From: a virus
Virus record (IMG/VR): IMGVR_UViG_3300030085_005071
Location: 39,716-76,704 of that record
Reading direction: 5' to 3' (one strand)
DNA: 36,989 bases
Part shown: positions 1-7,729 of the stretch, one piece after another
How positions within the stretch are numbered: the first letter of the stretch is position 1
Layout: every line of letters starts with the position of its first letter
Position numbers and translations under genes: made by a program
The notes under the pieces: generated by a model
What the model saw: only the letters and a program-made list of their open reading frames with translations
Database searches by the model: none
What the model was told of the DNA's origin: nothing

Positions 1-90
1 AAAGAAGGAAATTTGTACAGAAGAGACTTTTTGACAAAAAATGGTTGGCAAATAGTTGCAAACTTTAATGAAGACGATCTTAACAGGTAG
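1..90 (+). CDS. 3' end of an unidentified protein (partial)
   Basis: An open frame enters from the left edge and stops with TAG at 88-90, giving 29 visible residues ending in NEDDLNR. The next gene starts 5 bp later with an AGG-type ribosome site covering the stop, as in other operon junctions here. Too little is visible to name a function. That it is coding is inferred from the open frame and the tight spacing. Confidence 0.5.
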   Translation, partial: KEGNLYRRDFLTKNGWQIVANFNEDDLNR

Positions 91-95
91 GAAAA

Positions 96-308
96 ATGAA
101 AAAACAATTATTGCACGCAGCCTTAATACACTTTGAGGCTTTAAAAAGTAGAGCAGAAGCTAACTTAGAAATCTATTTACAAGGAGCAGTAGGTGTAGGT
201 GAACATCCAGATCTAGTTGAGGAGATAGTAAAACTGACGAAAGAAATAACTGAAGCTGATGAATCAATAAAATATTTAGAAAAAGCTTTACTAGAAAAGG
301 TGGGTTAA
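96..308 (+). CDS. Small conserved phage protein of unknown function
   Basis: A 70-residue, probably all-helical protein. It has a central GVGEHPD segment (about residues 32-39) followed by a charged helix. Short proteins with a GVGEHPD-like segment recur in marine phage genomes as far as I recall, with no assigned role. ATG 96 follows the weak site AGGAAAA. The stop at 306-308 directly touches the ATG of the apt-like gene, so the two are probably translated together. No membrane segment or catalytic motif is visible. Confidence 0.7.
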   Translation: MKKQLLHAALIHFEALKSRAEANLEIYLQGAVGVGEHPDLVEEIVKLTKEITEADESIKYLEKALLEKVG

Positions 309-866
309 ATGGGTGAATACGATTTTATGCTTAAACGAATAAAAAAATTAATTATTGATGTGCCTGATTTTCCAAAACCCGGGATATTATTTAAAGACAT
401 CTCACCAGTATTTGGGGATCAAAGCGAGTTACGTAATCTTATCAAAGCTCAAGCACGCTTTATTAAGAACGACGGTCGAGATTTTGATAAGATAGTTGCG
501 ATAGAGTCACGAGGTTTTCTTTTAGGGACACTTCTTGCATATGAAACCGGTTTACCCCTAGTACTTGCTAGGAAAGCAGGTAAGCTACCGAGAGAGGTTG
601 TGCATCAAGATTATGGCCTGGAGTACGGAAGTGATAGAATTGAGATCCACAAAGACGACATTAGTCGTGATGATCGGGTTTTAATCGTTGATGATGTATT
701 AGCAACAGGAGGCACAGCAGCTGCAGTTGGAAATATTATTGACGCATTAGAAGCAAAAGTAACAGGTTTTTGGTTTCTAATGGAGATAAAAGAATTAGGC
801 GGTCAGGATACTTTAATTAATGAATTTTCTTGTATTGATGCCAGTGATATTGAAGTAGTATTATAA
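309..866 (+). CDS. apt: Adenine phosphoribosyltransferase
   Basis: 185 residues, the usual APRT length. The enzyme makes AMP from adenine and PRPP (purine salvage, cytoplasm). The type I phosphoribosyltransferase PRPP loop is clear at about 124-139 (VLIVDDVLATGGTAAA). The APRT-typical segments FPKPGILFKDI (about 21-31) and AIESRGFLLG (about 64-73) are also present. The start at 309 is supported by AGGTGG five bases upstream; an alternative ATG lies at 327. In a phage it would recycle adenine released by host nucleic acid breakdown, which fits the thymidine kinase and dCMP deaminase downstream. The family call is secure; the role during infection is inferred. Confidence 0.93.
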   Translation: MGEYDFMLKRIKKLIIDVPDFPKPGILFKDISPVFGDQSELRNLIKAQARFIKNDGRDFDKIVAIESRGFLLGTLLAYETGLPLVLARKAGKLPREVVHQDYGLEYGSDRIEIHKDDISRDDRVLIVDDVLATGGTAAAVGNIIDALEAKVTGFWFLMEIKELGGQDTLINEFSCIDASDIEVVL

Positions 867-883
867 TTTCATAGTTAACAGTT

Positions 884-894
884 TATAATATAAT
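884..894 (+). promoter_or_regulatory. Possible -10 elements upstream of the epimerase gene
   Basis: Two overlapping TATAAT hexamers (884-889 and 889-894) lie in the 45-bp gap before the epimerase. No convincing -35 box is seen at the right distance, so this is an AT-rich promoter candidate only. Confidence 0.3.
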
Positions 895-911
895 GTTACG
901 CAGGAGAGCAT

Positions 912-1928
912 ATGAAAAAAGTATTGGTGACAGGAGGCTGTGGTTTCATTGGAAGCAATTTGACCAAAGCACTTGTTAAAAAAGGCTGGCAAGTTGACGT
1001 TGTTGATGACATGTCAAACGGACATTATGAGTTACTAGAAGGTTTAAACACAAGAATTCTTCCTAACGGAAGCTTTTACGATGCATATCAGTATACGTTG
1101 ATGTCTGAAGGGAAAGAGCGCCCACAAGACGAAGTGTTATTAATTCAAGACGACTTTGCAAACGATAACACATGCAATGCATTAATGCAAGGGATGTATG
1201 ATATTGTATTTCATCAAGCAGCAGTTCCTCGCGTGAGTTATTCCGTTGAACAACCTTATCACACTACGTACGTCAATATTGGTAAGACTGTTAAGCTTTT
1301 TCAAGCTGCCAGAGGTGGTGTGAATAAAATTATCTGGGCATCTTCTTCGTCTGTTTACGGTGGTGCCAGTGTTCTACCAACTCCAGAGTTATGTGAAAAA
1401 AATCCAAAGTCTCCCTACGCATGGCAAAAGTCTGCAATCGAAGACTTTGCAAAATTAAGCTGCCAGCTTTATGATCTAGATATTGTTTGTTTGAGATACT
1501 TTAATGTTTTCGGCCCGGGCCAGTATGGTGATAGCCCATATGCAACTGCAGTCTCAGCTTGGTGCAATGCTATAGCAAACGGGCTAGAGTGTAGATCCGA
1601 TGGCGATGGGCTCCAAACTCGTGATATGTGTTATGTCGATAATGTTGTGAGTGCTAATATTCTCGCAGCAATTTCTGATAAAAAGTTTAAGGGAGAATGC
1701 TACAATATTTCTTGTGGAAGAAGAACATCAAACAGAGAGATTTTAGAAGCTATGAAAGAAAGATTTGGAGAAAAAGTTAGAGTTAAGAATGCTCCGGAGC
1801 GCCCAGGTGATGTAAAGCATACTTTGGCAGATTGGTCAAAAGCAAAGAAAGACTTTGGATACGAACCGCTCGTTCATTTTTGGGAAGGGTTAGAAAAAAC
1901 TTACGAATGGTGGGGGCTCAATGACTGA
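912..1928 (+). CDS. NAD-dependent sugar epimerase/dehydratase
   Basis: 338 residues of the extended short-chain dehydrogenase family, closest in style to UDP-glucose/UDP-N-acetylglucosamine 4-epimerases. The Rossmann NAD-binding loop TGGCGFIG lies at about 7-14. The catalytic Ser region SSSSVYGG lies at about 144-151, and the YxxxK pair is Y169/K173. The RDMCYVDNVV segment (about 238-246) is typical of the substrate domain. AGGAG at 902-906 fixes the ATG at 912. Its last 8 bases overlap the thymidine kinase gene. The exact nucleotide sugar cannot be read from sequence. Likely roles are modifying host surface glycans, supplying sugars for phage glycosylation, or altering DNA-base modification. 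Confidence 0.9.
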   Translation: MKKVLVTGGCGFIGSNLTKALVKKGWQVDVVDDMSNGHYELLEGLNTRILPNGSFYDAYQYTLMSEGKERPQDEVLLIQDDFANDNTCNALMQGMYDIVFHQAAVPRVSYSVEQPYHTTYVNIGKTVKLFQAARGGVNKIIWASSSSVYGGASVLPTPELCEKNPKSPYAWQKSAIEDFAKLSCQLYDLDIVCLRYFNVFGPGQYGDSPYATAVSAWCNAIANGLECRSDGDGLQTRDMCYVDNVVSANILAAISDKKFKGECYNISCGRRTSNREILEAMKERFGEKVRVKNAPERPGDVKHTLADWSKAKKDFGYEPLVHFWEGLEKTYEWWGLND

Positions 1929-2499
1929 ATTAGTATTATATACTGGGCCGATGTTTAGCTCTAAAACGACAAAATTGTTAATGGAGGCTGATAAGCGACA
2001 GTACCAAAAACAAAAGATTGTTTCATTTAAATCTAGAATGGATGACAGATATTCAGTTTTTGGTGAGATCGTCACACACAATTTTAATAAGCTCCCAGCA
2101 CATCTTGTATCAACTGGCGATGAAGTAATCAATAAGATAGTGGAACTAGAAGATATATCTGACATAGACACAGTAATTATTGATGAGTTATTTTTAATTG
2201 ATGGTGGTGCTGATGCCTGTGTAAAACTTTTTAAAAAAGGTTATAATGTTATCATTGCTTCTATTGACCTCTCCTTTACAGGAGAACCCTTTGAAGAGGT
2301 AAAAAATATTATGCCTTATTGCACTAAAATTGAAAAATGTACTGCAGTGTGTACCGTATGTCAATCAGACGCAAGATACACAGCAAGAAAATCTCAAAGT
2401 AGTCTTTCAAACACAAAAGACGAAAACCAAATTCAGGTAGGTGGGTCAGAACTTTATGAAGCAAGATGTCAATTACACCATAATTATATGAGAGACTAA
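1921..2499 (+). CDS. tdk: Thymidine kinase (type II)
   Basis: 192 residues, standard for the small type II family, which phosphorylates thymidine to dTMP with ATP. The P-loop GPMFSSKT sits at about 9-16. The Walker-B-like VIIDELFLID segment lies in the middle. The zinc-binding lasso ends the protein: CTVC gives one C-x2-C pair and CQLH gives C-x2-H, so all four ligands are present. It overlaps the epimerase stop by 8 bp, indicating translational coupling, and has only a G-rich stretch upstream as ribosome site. It belongs with apt and the dCMP deaminase in a nucleotide supply group. Confidence 0.95.
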   Translation: MTELVLYTGPMFSSKTTKLLMEADKRQYQKQKIVSFKSRMDDRYSVFGEIVTHNFNKLPAHLVSTGDEVINKIVELEDISDIDTVIIDELFLIDGGADACVKLFKKGYNVIIASIDLSFTGEPFEEVKNIMPYCTKIEKCTAVCTVCQSDARYTARKSQSSLSNTKDENQIQVGGSELYEARCQLHHNYMRD

Positions 2500-2510
2500 A
2501 TCAGGAGAGA

Positions 2511-3350
2511 ATGATGTTAGACCCTTCAAGTGTTAACTGTGTTATTTATCATGCAAACTGTACTGACGGATTTGGATCTGCGTATTCAGCTTGGAAGCTT
2601 CTTGGTAACAGAGCTGAGTATTATCCATGCAAACATGGCGATAATCCACCAGATGTCAAAGGCAAGACTGTGGTGATACTAGATTTTTCGTTTAGTAATG
2701 CGACAACCAAACAAATGATAAAGGACGCAAAAGATTTGATCGTAATAGATCATCACAAGTCTGCTGTAGTAGAACTACACGATATATCAAATACAATTTT
2801 TGATATGAATAAGTCTGGTGCAACAATGGCATGGGAATTTTTCCATCCGGGAAAAGAATCACCCAAGTTTATTCAGTATATTACAGATAGAGACTTGTGG
2901 CGATGGGAATTACCATATTCAAAAGAGTTTAGCGCAGCTTTTGACATGGTACCTTTCGAATTTGAAGAATTTGAAAAATTCGAAGACGATTCTGTTTTTG
3001 ACGATGCTGTTAAACGTGGGAGTTATATTCTTGCTTATTCTAAAACTGTAATTAAAAAAGTTTGTGATAAGGCTGCAAACAGAAAAATCGACGGCAAACA
3101 CGTTATGGTTGTTAATTCATCCCACTGGATGAGTGAAATAGGAGCAAAGCTTTCACCAGACTGCGACTTTGCACTTATCTGGTATTATGATCACAACGAT
3201 AAAAGGATCAAAGTGAGCCTCCGTGCTTTTCACGAGCACATTGATGTTTCTGAAATATCTAAAAAATACGGTGGTGGAGGTCACAAAAAAGCTGGAGGTT
3301 TCACACTACCAGGAGATTTTAAAATAGAAGAACTTTTCGACAAAGAGTGA
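2511..3350 (+). CDS. DHH-family phosphoesterase
   Basis: 279 residues. Known members hydrolyse phosphodiesters such as nanoRNAs, pAp or cyclic dinucleotides, using two metal ions. The first metal-binding segment is YHANCTDGFGSA (about 13-24), followed by the family signature DHH at 80-82 within VIDHHKS. The C-terminal DHHA1 substrate-binding segment GGGGHKKAGGF lies near residue 255-265. Two adjacent ATGs (2511, 2514) follow AGGAG at 2503-2507; either may be used. A phage copy could clear short RNA or signalling nucleotides; the substrate is not decided by sequence. Confidence 0.88.
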   Translation: MMLDPSSVNCVIYHANCTDGFGSAYSAWKLLGNRAEYYPCKHGDNPPDVKGKTVVILDFSFSNATTKQMIKDAKDLIVIDHHKSAVVELHDISNTIFDMNKSGATMAWEFFHPGKESPKFIQYITDRDLWRWELPYSKEFSAAFDMVPFEFEEFEKFEDDSVFDDAVKRGSYILAYSKTVIKKVCDKAANRKIDGKHVMVVNSSHWMSEIGAKLSPDCDFALIWYYDHNDKRIKVSLRAFHEHIDVSEISKKYGGGGHKKAGGFTLPGDFKIEELFDKE

Positions 3351-3356
3351 GGTTCT

Positions 3357-3743
3357 ATGAAGTACAGCGATAAAATAATTGAACATTTTAATAACCCAAG
3401 AAACGTCGGTAGTTTTGACAATTTAGAGAACGTTGGCACCGGATTAGTTGGAGCTCCTGCCTGCGGTGATGTAATGCAACTCCAGTTGAAAATATCTGAT
3501 GAAGGTATTATTGAAGATGCAAAATTCAAGACATTCGGTTGTGGGTCTGCGATAGCTTCGAGCTCATTAGTAACAACGCTTGTAATAGGAAAAGATCTAG
3601 ATCAAATCAAAGAAATTAAAAACATTGATATTGCAAAACAATTAGAACTCCCACCCCAAAAGATACATTGCTCTGTTCTCGCAGAAGATGCCATTAAAGC
3701 CGCAATACAAAATTATCACGCACGGAAAAGTAGTGAGACCTGA
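3357..3743 (+). CDS. iscU: Iron-sulfur cluster scaffold protein IscU
   Basis: 128 residues, the full length of bacterial IscU, and strikingly close to proteobacterial IscU along its length. All cluster ligands are present: C36 and D38 in APACGD, C62 in FGCGSA, and H104/C105 in KIHCSV. The chaperone-recognition motif LPPVK appears as LPPQK (98-102), a one-residue change in the HscA-binding site. IscU assembles 2Fe-2S clusters with the cysteine desulfurase IscS; no IscS, HscA or ferredoxin gene is in the window, so it would rely on host partners. Its end overlaps the dCMP deaminase gene. Such high similarity suggests capture from a proteobacterial host. Confidence 0.95.
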   Translation: MKYSDKIIEHFNNPRNVGSFDNLENVGTGLVGAPACGDVMQLQLKISDEGIIEDAKFKTFGCGSAIASSSLVTTLVIGKDLDQIKEIKNIDIAKQLELPPQKIHCSVLAEDAIKAAIQNYHARKSSET

Positions 3744-4140
3744 CTGGAATGAAATATGGAAACGCTTTGCCCTTGATATTGCAAAGCGTTCACCTGATCC
3801 TAAATTTCAAGTCGGTGCTGTCATAGTTACTGATGACAATACACAGGTCTTAGCATTAGGTTATAACGGTGATCACAAAGGTGGACCTAATTGTAGGGCG
3901 TCTTTGGAGACAGGAAAGAGTGGTTTTATTCATGCTGAAGTTAACGCTTTGATCAAATGTGATTTCAACAACCCGAAAAAGAAAAAAATGTATTTAACAC
4001 ATTCACCCTGTCCAGTTTGTGCAAAATGCATTGTTAATGCTGGTATTGATGAAGTTTTATACATTAAAGATTATGAACCTGACATGACAGGTGTGAGAAT
4101 ACTTAAAGATAGTAATATTAAAGTTAAGAAATTGTCATAG
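3733..4140 (+). CDS. dCMP/cytidine deaminase family zinc enzyme
   Basis: 135 residues from the GTG at 3733; an ATG at 3688 would add 15 residues and overlap iscU by 56 bp. The GTG start gives MRPDWNE, matching the usual start of dCMP deaminases. The zinc site is complete: H67-A-E69, with C93 and C96 in SPCPVC. GPNCRAS (about 51-57) is also typical of dCMP deaminases. The expected product is dUMP, precursor of dTMP, which fits the adjacent thymidine kinase. No thymidylate synthase is in the window. The family is secure, the dCMP substrate probable. Confidence 0.88.
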   Translation: MRPDWNEIWKRFALDIAKRSPDPKFQVGAVIVTDDNTQVLALGYNGDHKGGPNCRASLETGKSGFIHAEVNALIKCDFNNPKKKKMYLTHSPCPVCAKCIVNAGIDEVLYIKDYEPDMTGVRILKDSNIKVKKLS

Positions 4141-4158
4141 GAGACATATATATATAAT
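4132..4158 (+). promoter_or_regulatory. Candidate sigma-70 promoter before the SOD operon
   Basis: TTGTCA (4132-4137) and TATAAT (4153-4158) are separated by 15 bp inside an alternating TA run, just after the deaminase stop. The spacer is short, so strength is doubtful, but this is the first real gap after a packed operon. Confidence 0.4.
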
Positions 4159-4178
4159 TATCTTTAGGTGGTGCGTCT

Positions 4179-4418
4179 ATGAAAGAAAATCTTAAAAAAG
4201 GAATCAGGAAGAAGAAAAATAAAGTCATATCAATGATATCTGATTCTCTTTTGATACGTCACAAGAAAACAAGAATTGAGTATACTATTAGTAAGGTTCT
4301 ATTTAAAGAAGGACAACCTGTGATAATTGCTTATAGATATTATGGCAAAAAAGGAAAAAGAAAACGTGTCTACATTAAATTAGACGCAAAAGAATTTAAC
4401 AAATATGAGTCGGTGTAA
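4179..4418 (+). CDS. Small basic protein of unknown function
   Basis: 79 residues, very rich in lysine and arginine (for example KKGIRKKKNK near the start and KKGKRKR near residue 63). It has alternating hydrophobic stretches that suggest a small beta fold. The charge would suit nucleic acid binding, but no known domain is recognised. AGGTGG lies upstream of ATG 4179, and the gene ends 2 bp before the superoxide dismutase gene. Confidence 0.6.
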   Translation: MKENLKKGIRKKKNKVISMISDSLLIRHKKTRIEYTISKVLFKEGQPVIIAYRYYGKKGKRKRVYIKLDAKEFNKYESV

Positions 4419-4420
4419 AT

Positions 4421-5101
4421 ATGAAAGAAATTTTTAATGAGAAGGCAAAGCAAGCGATTAAAGAAACTTTAAGTTTAAATGAAGCGCTATCAGCACAACA
4501 AAAGCAATTTAGTTTCAATGTAGACCTTTTAAGCGGTGACAATTTTCAAAATCACCTAGAACTTTACCAAGGATACATTAAAAACTTCAATGAAGTAAGT
4601 GCTAAACTTGACACTGCTGACAGATCTAATGTTAATTGTAACCACTCAGAGTTTAGATCGCTAAAATTAGACGAAACTTTCAATATGAATGGTGTCTACT
4701 TGCATGAACTTTATTTTGCTAACATTGGGGATCCTCACTCAGAAATAAAAATGGATTCACTTTCTTACATGAGATTATCAAGAGACTTTGGTAGTTTTGA
4801 CAATTGGCAAAAAGACTTGATGGCATGCATGGCAGCATCACAATGCGGCTGGGCAATAACATACTTAAATACGTACACACAGACATTCATGAATGCTGTT
4901 GTTGATTTACACTCTAATAACGTCCCTGCTGGATGTTTTCCAATTATTGTACTTGACGCATGGCAACATGCATACTACAGAGATTATCTTAAAGATGTAG
5001 ATACTTATACACGTGCAATGATGAAAACTTTAAAGTGGCCTATCATAGAAGAAAGAATCAAAAAGGCAGATAAGATAATTCAAGTTTTACGAGGAAACTA
5101 A
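4421..5101 (+). CDS. Iron/manganese superoxide dismutase
   Basis: 226 residues, within the Fe/Mn-SOD range (about 190-230). The family disproportionates superoxide to oxygen and hydrogen peroxide. All four metal ligands can be placed: H45 in NHLELYQGY (with gateway Tyr at about 52), H95 in YLHELYF, D179 and H183 in LDAWQHAYY. That last block is the SOD signature, with Gln in place of the common Glu. The sequence is otherwise divergent. Fe versus Mn preference cannot be set by eye. Its stop overlaps the next ATG (TAATG). It may protect infected cells or phage Fe-S proteins from oxidative damage. Confidence 0.88.
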   Translation: MKEIFNEKAKQAIKETLSLNEALSAQQKQFSFNVDLLSGDNFQNHLELYQGYIKNFNEVSAKLDTADRSNVNCNHSEFRSLKLDETFNMNGVYLHELYFANIGDPHSEIKMDSLSYMRLSRDFGSFDNWQKDLMACMAASQCGWAITYLNTYTQTFMNAVVDLHSNNVPAGCFPIIVLDAWQHAYYRDYLKDVDTYTRAMMKTLKWPIIEERIKKADKIIQVLRGN

Positions 5102-5742
5102 TGAAAAATTTTAAGCAAAAATATCTTTTATTTGAACAAGAAGACATCCAGGACTCTGACGTACCTGAAGAAAATATGGGCGTTGATGGTGAATTAGTTG
5201 CCAGAAAAGCTGACGATAGTGTCGACGATCAAATTGATTCACTTATTTTAATGTACGAGAAAGAAAGTATTAGGGACGAAGAAGATGAAATTGAATCTAT
5301 TAATGAATCTTTGCAAAGATTATCCTTGCGCGCTTTACTCAGAGAACAAGAAGAAGAAGACCCCGCGGCGCCGCCTGAAGCAGCTGAAGATCCAGTCGAG
5401 GAAGAACCTGATGTAGAACCCACAGGGTCAGAAGAAATATCAGCAAAGCCGGCTGATAAGCAAAAAGTACCTGACTTAGATATTGATAAATTTACTATCG
5501 ACGTCGCCAGACTAGTCATGAATTATAAGCAATTGCTAGATGTTGAGAAGGCAATTATTAATAGAACTAAAAACTTTTTAGACGAGAACTACGGCGATAC
5601 GTTTGTTGAAAGATTCCTAAGTACATTAGAAGAGCAATTTGGATTATCAATTGATGAATTTGATGATGAGGACGTGCAAGATGCGCCTTTTGCTATCGGC
5701 GCAAATCCAGCGGGCGCAGGCTCTGTTGGTGGTGGAAGTTAA
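5101..5742 (+). CDS. Acidic protein of unknown function, possible prohead/internal protein
   Basis: 213 residues, strongly acidic, with a low-complexity Glu/Pro/Ala stretch at about 80-120 and a more ordered C-terminal helical region (from about 125). It ends in a Gly/Ser tail. The start, MKNFKQKYLLFEQ, and the later LLREQE have the L-x-E form of T4-type prohead protease sites. It overlaps the SOD stop by one base. No enzyme motif is seen. A structural or scaffold-like role is inferred from composition and neighbours only. Confidence 0.6.
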   Translation: MKNFKQKYLLFEQEDIQDSDVPEENMGVDGELVARKADDSVDDQIDSLILMYEKESIRDEEDEIESINESLQRLSLRALLREQEEEDPAAPPEAAEDPVEEEPDVEPTGSEEISAKPADKQKVPDLDIDKFTIDVARLVMNYKQLLDVEKAIINRTKNFLDENYGDTFVERFLSTLEEQFGLSIDEFDDEDVQDAPFAIGANPAGAGSVGGGS

Positions 5743-5743
5743 C

Positions 5744-6013
5744 ATGTCTAAAAAATATGACTTACTTGTGAAGAAATCTGTCCATTTTAGTTTGACAAAA
5801 GATAGCCACACCGCTTTAAAAATGGCTTGTGCTGCCAGAAGCCTCTCAATGCAAGAGGTAATTGAAGCATTTGCGAAGAGGCTGGAAATCGAAGACAGTA
5901 AAATGCTAAAGTTTCTTGATGAAGTTGTTGAAGAGAAAAGACAAAAATCTAGTAAAACTTTTAGCAAGTCTGATGTTGAAAGTATATTTAGTATGATAGA
6001 GAACGAGGATTAA
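5744..6013 (+). CDS. Ribbon-helix-helix-like DNA-binding protein
   Basis: 89 residues from the ATG at 5744, preceded by GGTGGTGGAAG. Residues about 12-45 read as a short beta strand (VHFSLTKDSH) followed by two helices around RSLSMQEVIEAFAKRL. This is the layout of MetJ/Arc-type ribbon-helix-helix domains found in small repressors and partition proteins. A lysine- and glutamate-rich tail follows. It may regulate phage transcription or bind DNA in the head. The fold is inferred by pattern, not by close homology. Confidence 0.6.
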   Translation: MSKKYDLLVKKSVHFSLTKDSHTALKMACAARSLSMQEVIEAFAKRLEIEDSKMLKFLDEVVEEKRQKSSKTFSKSDVESIFSMIENED

Positions 6014-6014
6014 C

Positions 6015-6356
6015 ATGAAAAATTTAAATCGATCAAAACTTAGACAGATTCTCATGGAAGAAGTAATAAACGCGTCTGAAATGTCACAGTTTTCTGGAAG
6101 CAAGTCTGGTAAGGCTGTGAAGAAAGCTGGGGCCAAAATTATGACAGCCGGAAAACAAATCAGAGATATTGCGGAAGATCAAACAGGACGTATGAGAGAA
6201 ACATTAGGAAGTCTTTCAGAGTTTGTTTATAAAATGGGTAATGCGCTAGAGCGAATGGATCATTTAGAAGAGGGTGAGACTGTTGCTGATAATCTCCCAA
6301 CAGTACAAGAGCTCAAAAAGCTTTATAAAGAAATAGTAAGTTTAGAAAAAAAGTAA
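6015..6356 (+). CDS. Small helical protein with capsid-targeting-like N-terminus
   Basis: 113 residues, helical, with basic and Gly/Ser-rich middle parts and no known domain. The N-terminus MKNLNRSKLRQILMEE follows the pattern shared by many proteins here: a basic amphipathic helix with Leu/Ile followed by x-E (here LME, residues 13-15). It starts 1 bp after the previous stop. An internal virion protein is a plausible reading, based only on the shared N-terminal motif. Confidence 0.6.
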   Translation: MKNLNRSKLRQILMEEVINASEMSQFSGSKSGKAVKKAGAKIMTAGKQIRDIAEDQTGRMRETLGSLSEFVYKMGNALERMDHLEEGETVADNLPTVQELKKLYKEIVSLEKK

Positions 6357-6365
6357 GAGGTCAAT

Positions 6366-6635
6366 ATGAGCTTAGAAGAAATAAAAGAAGCAGTGGCTAA
6401 ATTACCTGAAGATAAAGTTGAAAAACTTAAGAAAGACTTCTATCTTGGAAGCAAGACAAAAGGTGTGCTCGACGGTCTCCAAGAAAAGATTATATCCCGC
6501 AAGTTACTCGTGTTCTCAACTGCAACAGCACTGTTAGTGTATTCAGGTTTGGATGCAGACACATGGGGAATGATCGCAATGATGTACATTGGTGGTCAAT
6601 CTGCGATTGACTTTGCAAAAGTATGGAAAGGATAA
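6366..6635 (+). CDS. Small membrane protein, holin-like candidate
   Basis: 89 residues: an acidic/basic helical first half (to about 45), then two hydrophobic segments (about 47-60 and 66-80) separated by LDADTW. It ends in a short cytoplasmic-type KVWKG tail. Size and topology resemble small phage membrane proteins sometimes called holins. Two more membrane or coiled-coil genes follow at 7729 and 8058. AGAGG lies just upstream. Function as a holin is unproven. Confidence 0.55.
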   Translation: MSLEEIKEAVAKLPEDKVEKLKKDFYLGSKTKGVLDGLQEKIISRKLLVFSTATALLVYSGLDADTWGMIAMMYIGGQSAIDFAKVWKG

Positions 6636-7729
6636 AAGACAACAAACATAAGATATCTAGAAGATATCTTCGTGCCTTAATAATAGAGTCCGTCGAAAAA
6701 GAAGCTGAAAAAAACTCAAACGCAAAAATGGTCGCAAAAGCCATCAGCAAGGCTGTAAAAGTGTCAGGTTCTGTTGACTTAAAAAATCAATCTGCAACAG
6801 CAACCGTTAAAGGACCAAAAAACTTAAGTGCAACCGTTAAAGGATCCAAAGATAACATTCGTTTAACTGTTCCCTTGACAATTGGTGCAGAAAAAGTAAC
6901 ACTAAACTTATCTGTTCCTCCTGAAGATCTTCAAGGCGCATTCCAGGGTAAAAAATCCAAGGTTAATTTAAACGGAACAGTTGGGAAAGGTAGTGACAAA
7001 AAAAGTGTGTCGGTAGTGTTAGACCCTAATTTAAAAGCCTATACTGGTAACTTAAGAGGAAAAAACGTAGGATTTGATATTAAGTTTGATGCTAAGAAAA
7101 ATGTTGGATCTACGGGCGCACAATTTAAGCTAGCTGACATGTTGCCCGCATCGAAACTTACACCTGACAGTTTAAAAATTGGGACGACGCACAGCTTCGA
7201 CGCTAAAGATACAAATATTTCTTTAGGGATATCTAAAGATTTTAAATTCAATGACGGGAAACTAACAACATCAATTTCTGGCAAGGCAGGTGTTACGCCA
7301 GGTAGTGAAAAGTCTGGATTTGTTAATGTAACTTATAAACCGAAAAGTAAAAAGAAAAACAAAGGCAAGATAAGTCGCACACTTGATAAACATGGTGTGC
7401 CATTGGTTACAAAATATGCTGATACAAAATCAGGTGGGCTTAAGAAGACAAAAGATAATAAAACAACCAAGATCAAGTCTGATATCGATTCTGTAAAGAA
7501 AAAAGTAAAGGTAAATGAAATGAAGTTAACAAGAAAACAACTAGTAGAGTTAGTTTTAGAATCAACAGAATTAAAGAGACATTTAACAAACACACAAAAA
7601 AGCCTAGATTCTCTCCAGAATAAGCTTATGACAAGTGTCGACAAAGAAATACATATACTAGAAATAAACGATGTACTAAGAAATATAGTTGAATATTTGC
7701 TAGAAAAATCAAAATTGGAAAATACTTAA
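6623..7729 (+). CDS. Repetitive beta-rich protein with two capsid-targeting-like motifs
   Basis: 368 residues. Near the N-terminus is KISRRYLRALIIESVE (about 10-25). A nearly equivalent motif, MKLTRKQLVELVLESTE, begins at internal Met 300 (ATG 7520), preceded by AAAGG at 7507-7511. The middle (about 45-270) is Ser/Thr/Lys/Gly-rich with alternating beta-like strands. It includes a 30-bp-spaced duplication at 6801-6850 that repeats ATVKG. The protein overlaps the preceding gene by 13 bp. It may be a fusion of two internal proteins, or may also produce a separate 69-residue C-terminal product from ATG 7520. No catalytic motif is seen. Confidence 0.65.
   Translation: MERIKDNKHKISRRYLRALIIESVEKEAEKNSNAKMVAKAISKAVKVSGSVDLKNQSATATVKGPKNLSATVKGSKDNIRLTVPLTIGAEKVTLNLSVPPEDLQGAFQGKKSKVNLNGTVGKGSDKKSVSVVLDPNLKAYTGNLRGKNVGFDIKFDAKKNVGSTGAQFKLADMLPASKLTPDSLKIGTTHSFDAKDTNISLGISKDFKFNDGKLTTSISGKAGVTPGSEKSGFVNVTYKPKSKKKNKGKISRTLDKHGVPLVTKYADTKSGGLKKTKDNKTTKIKSDIDSVKKKVKVNEMKLTRKQLVELVLESTELKRHLTNTQKSLDSLQNKLMTSVDKEIHILEINDVLRNIVEYLLEKSKLENT

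Noticed and set aside
5229-5519. Minus-strand Ser-rich frame opposite the acidic 213-residue protein.
   Set aside because: The low-complexity Ser run is the antisense of Glu/Asp/Ala codons; the plus-strand gene fits the operon.
6801-6850. Start of a CRISPR or larger repeat array.
   Set aside because: Only two copies of a roughly 19-bp coding repeat spaced by 30 bp, explained by a protein-level duplication.
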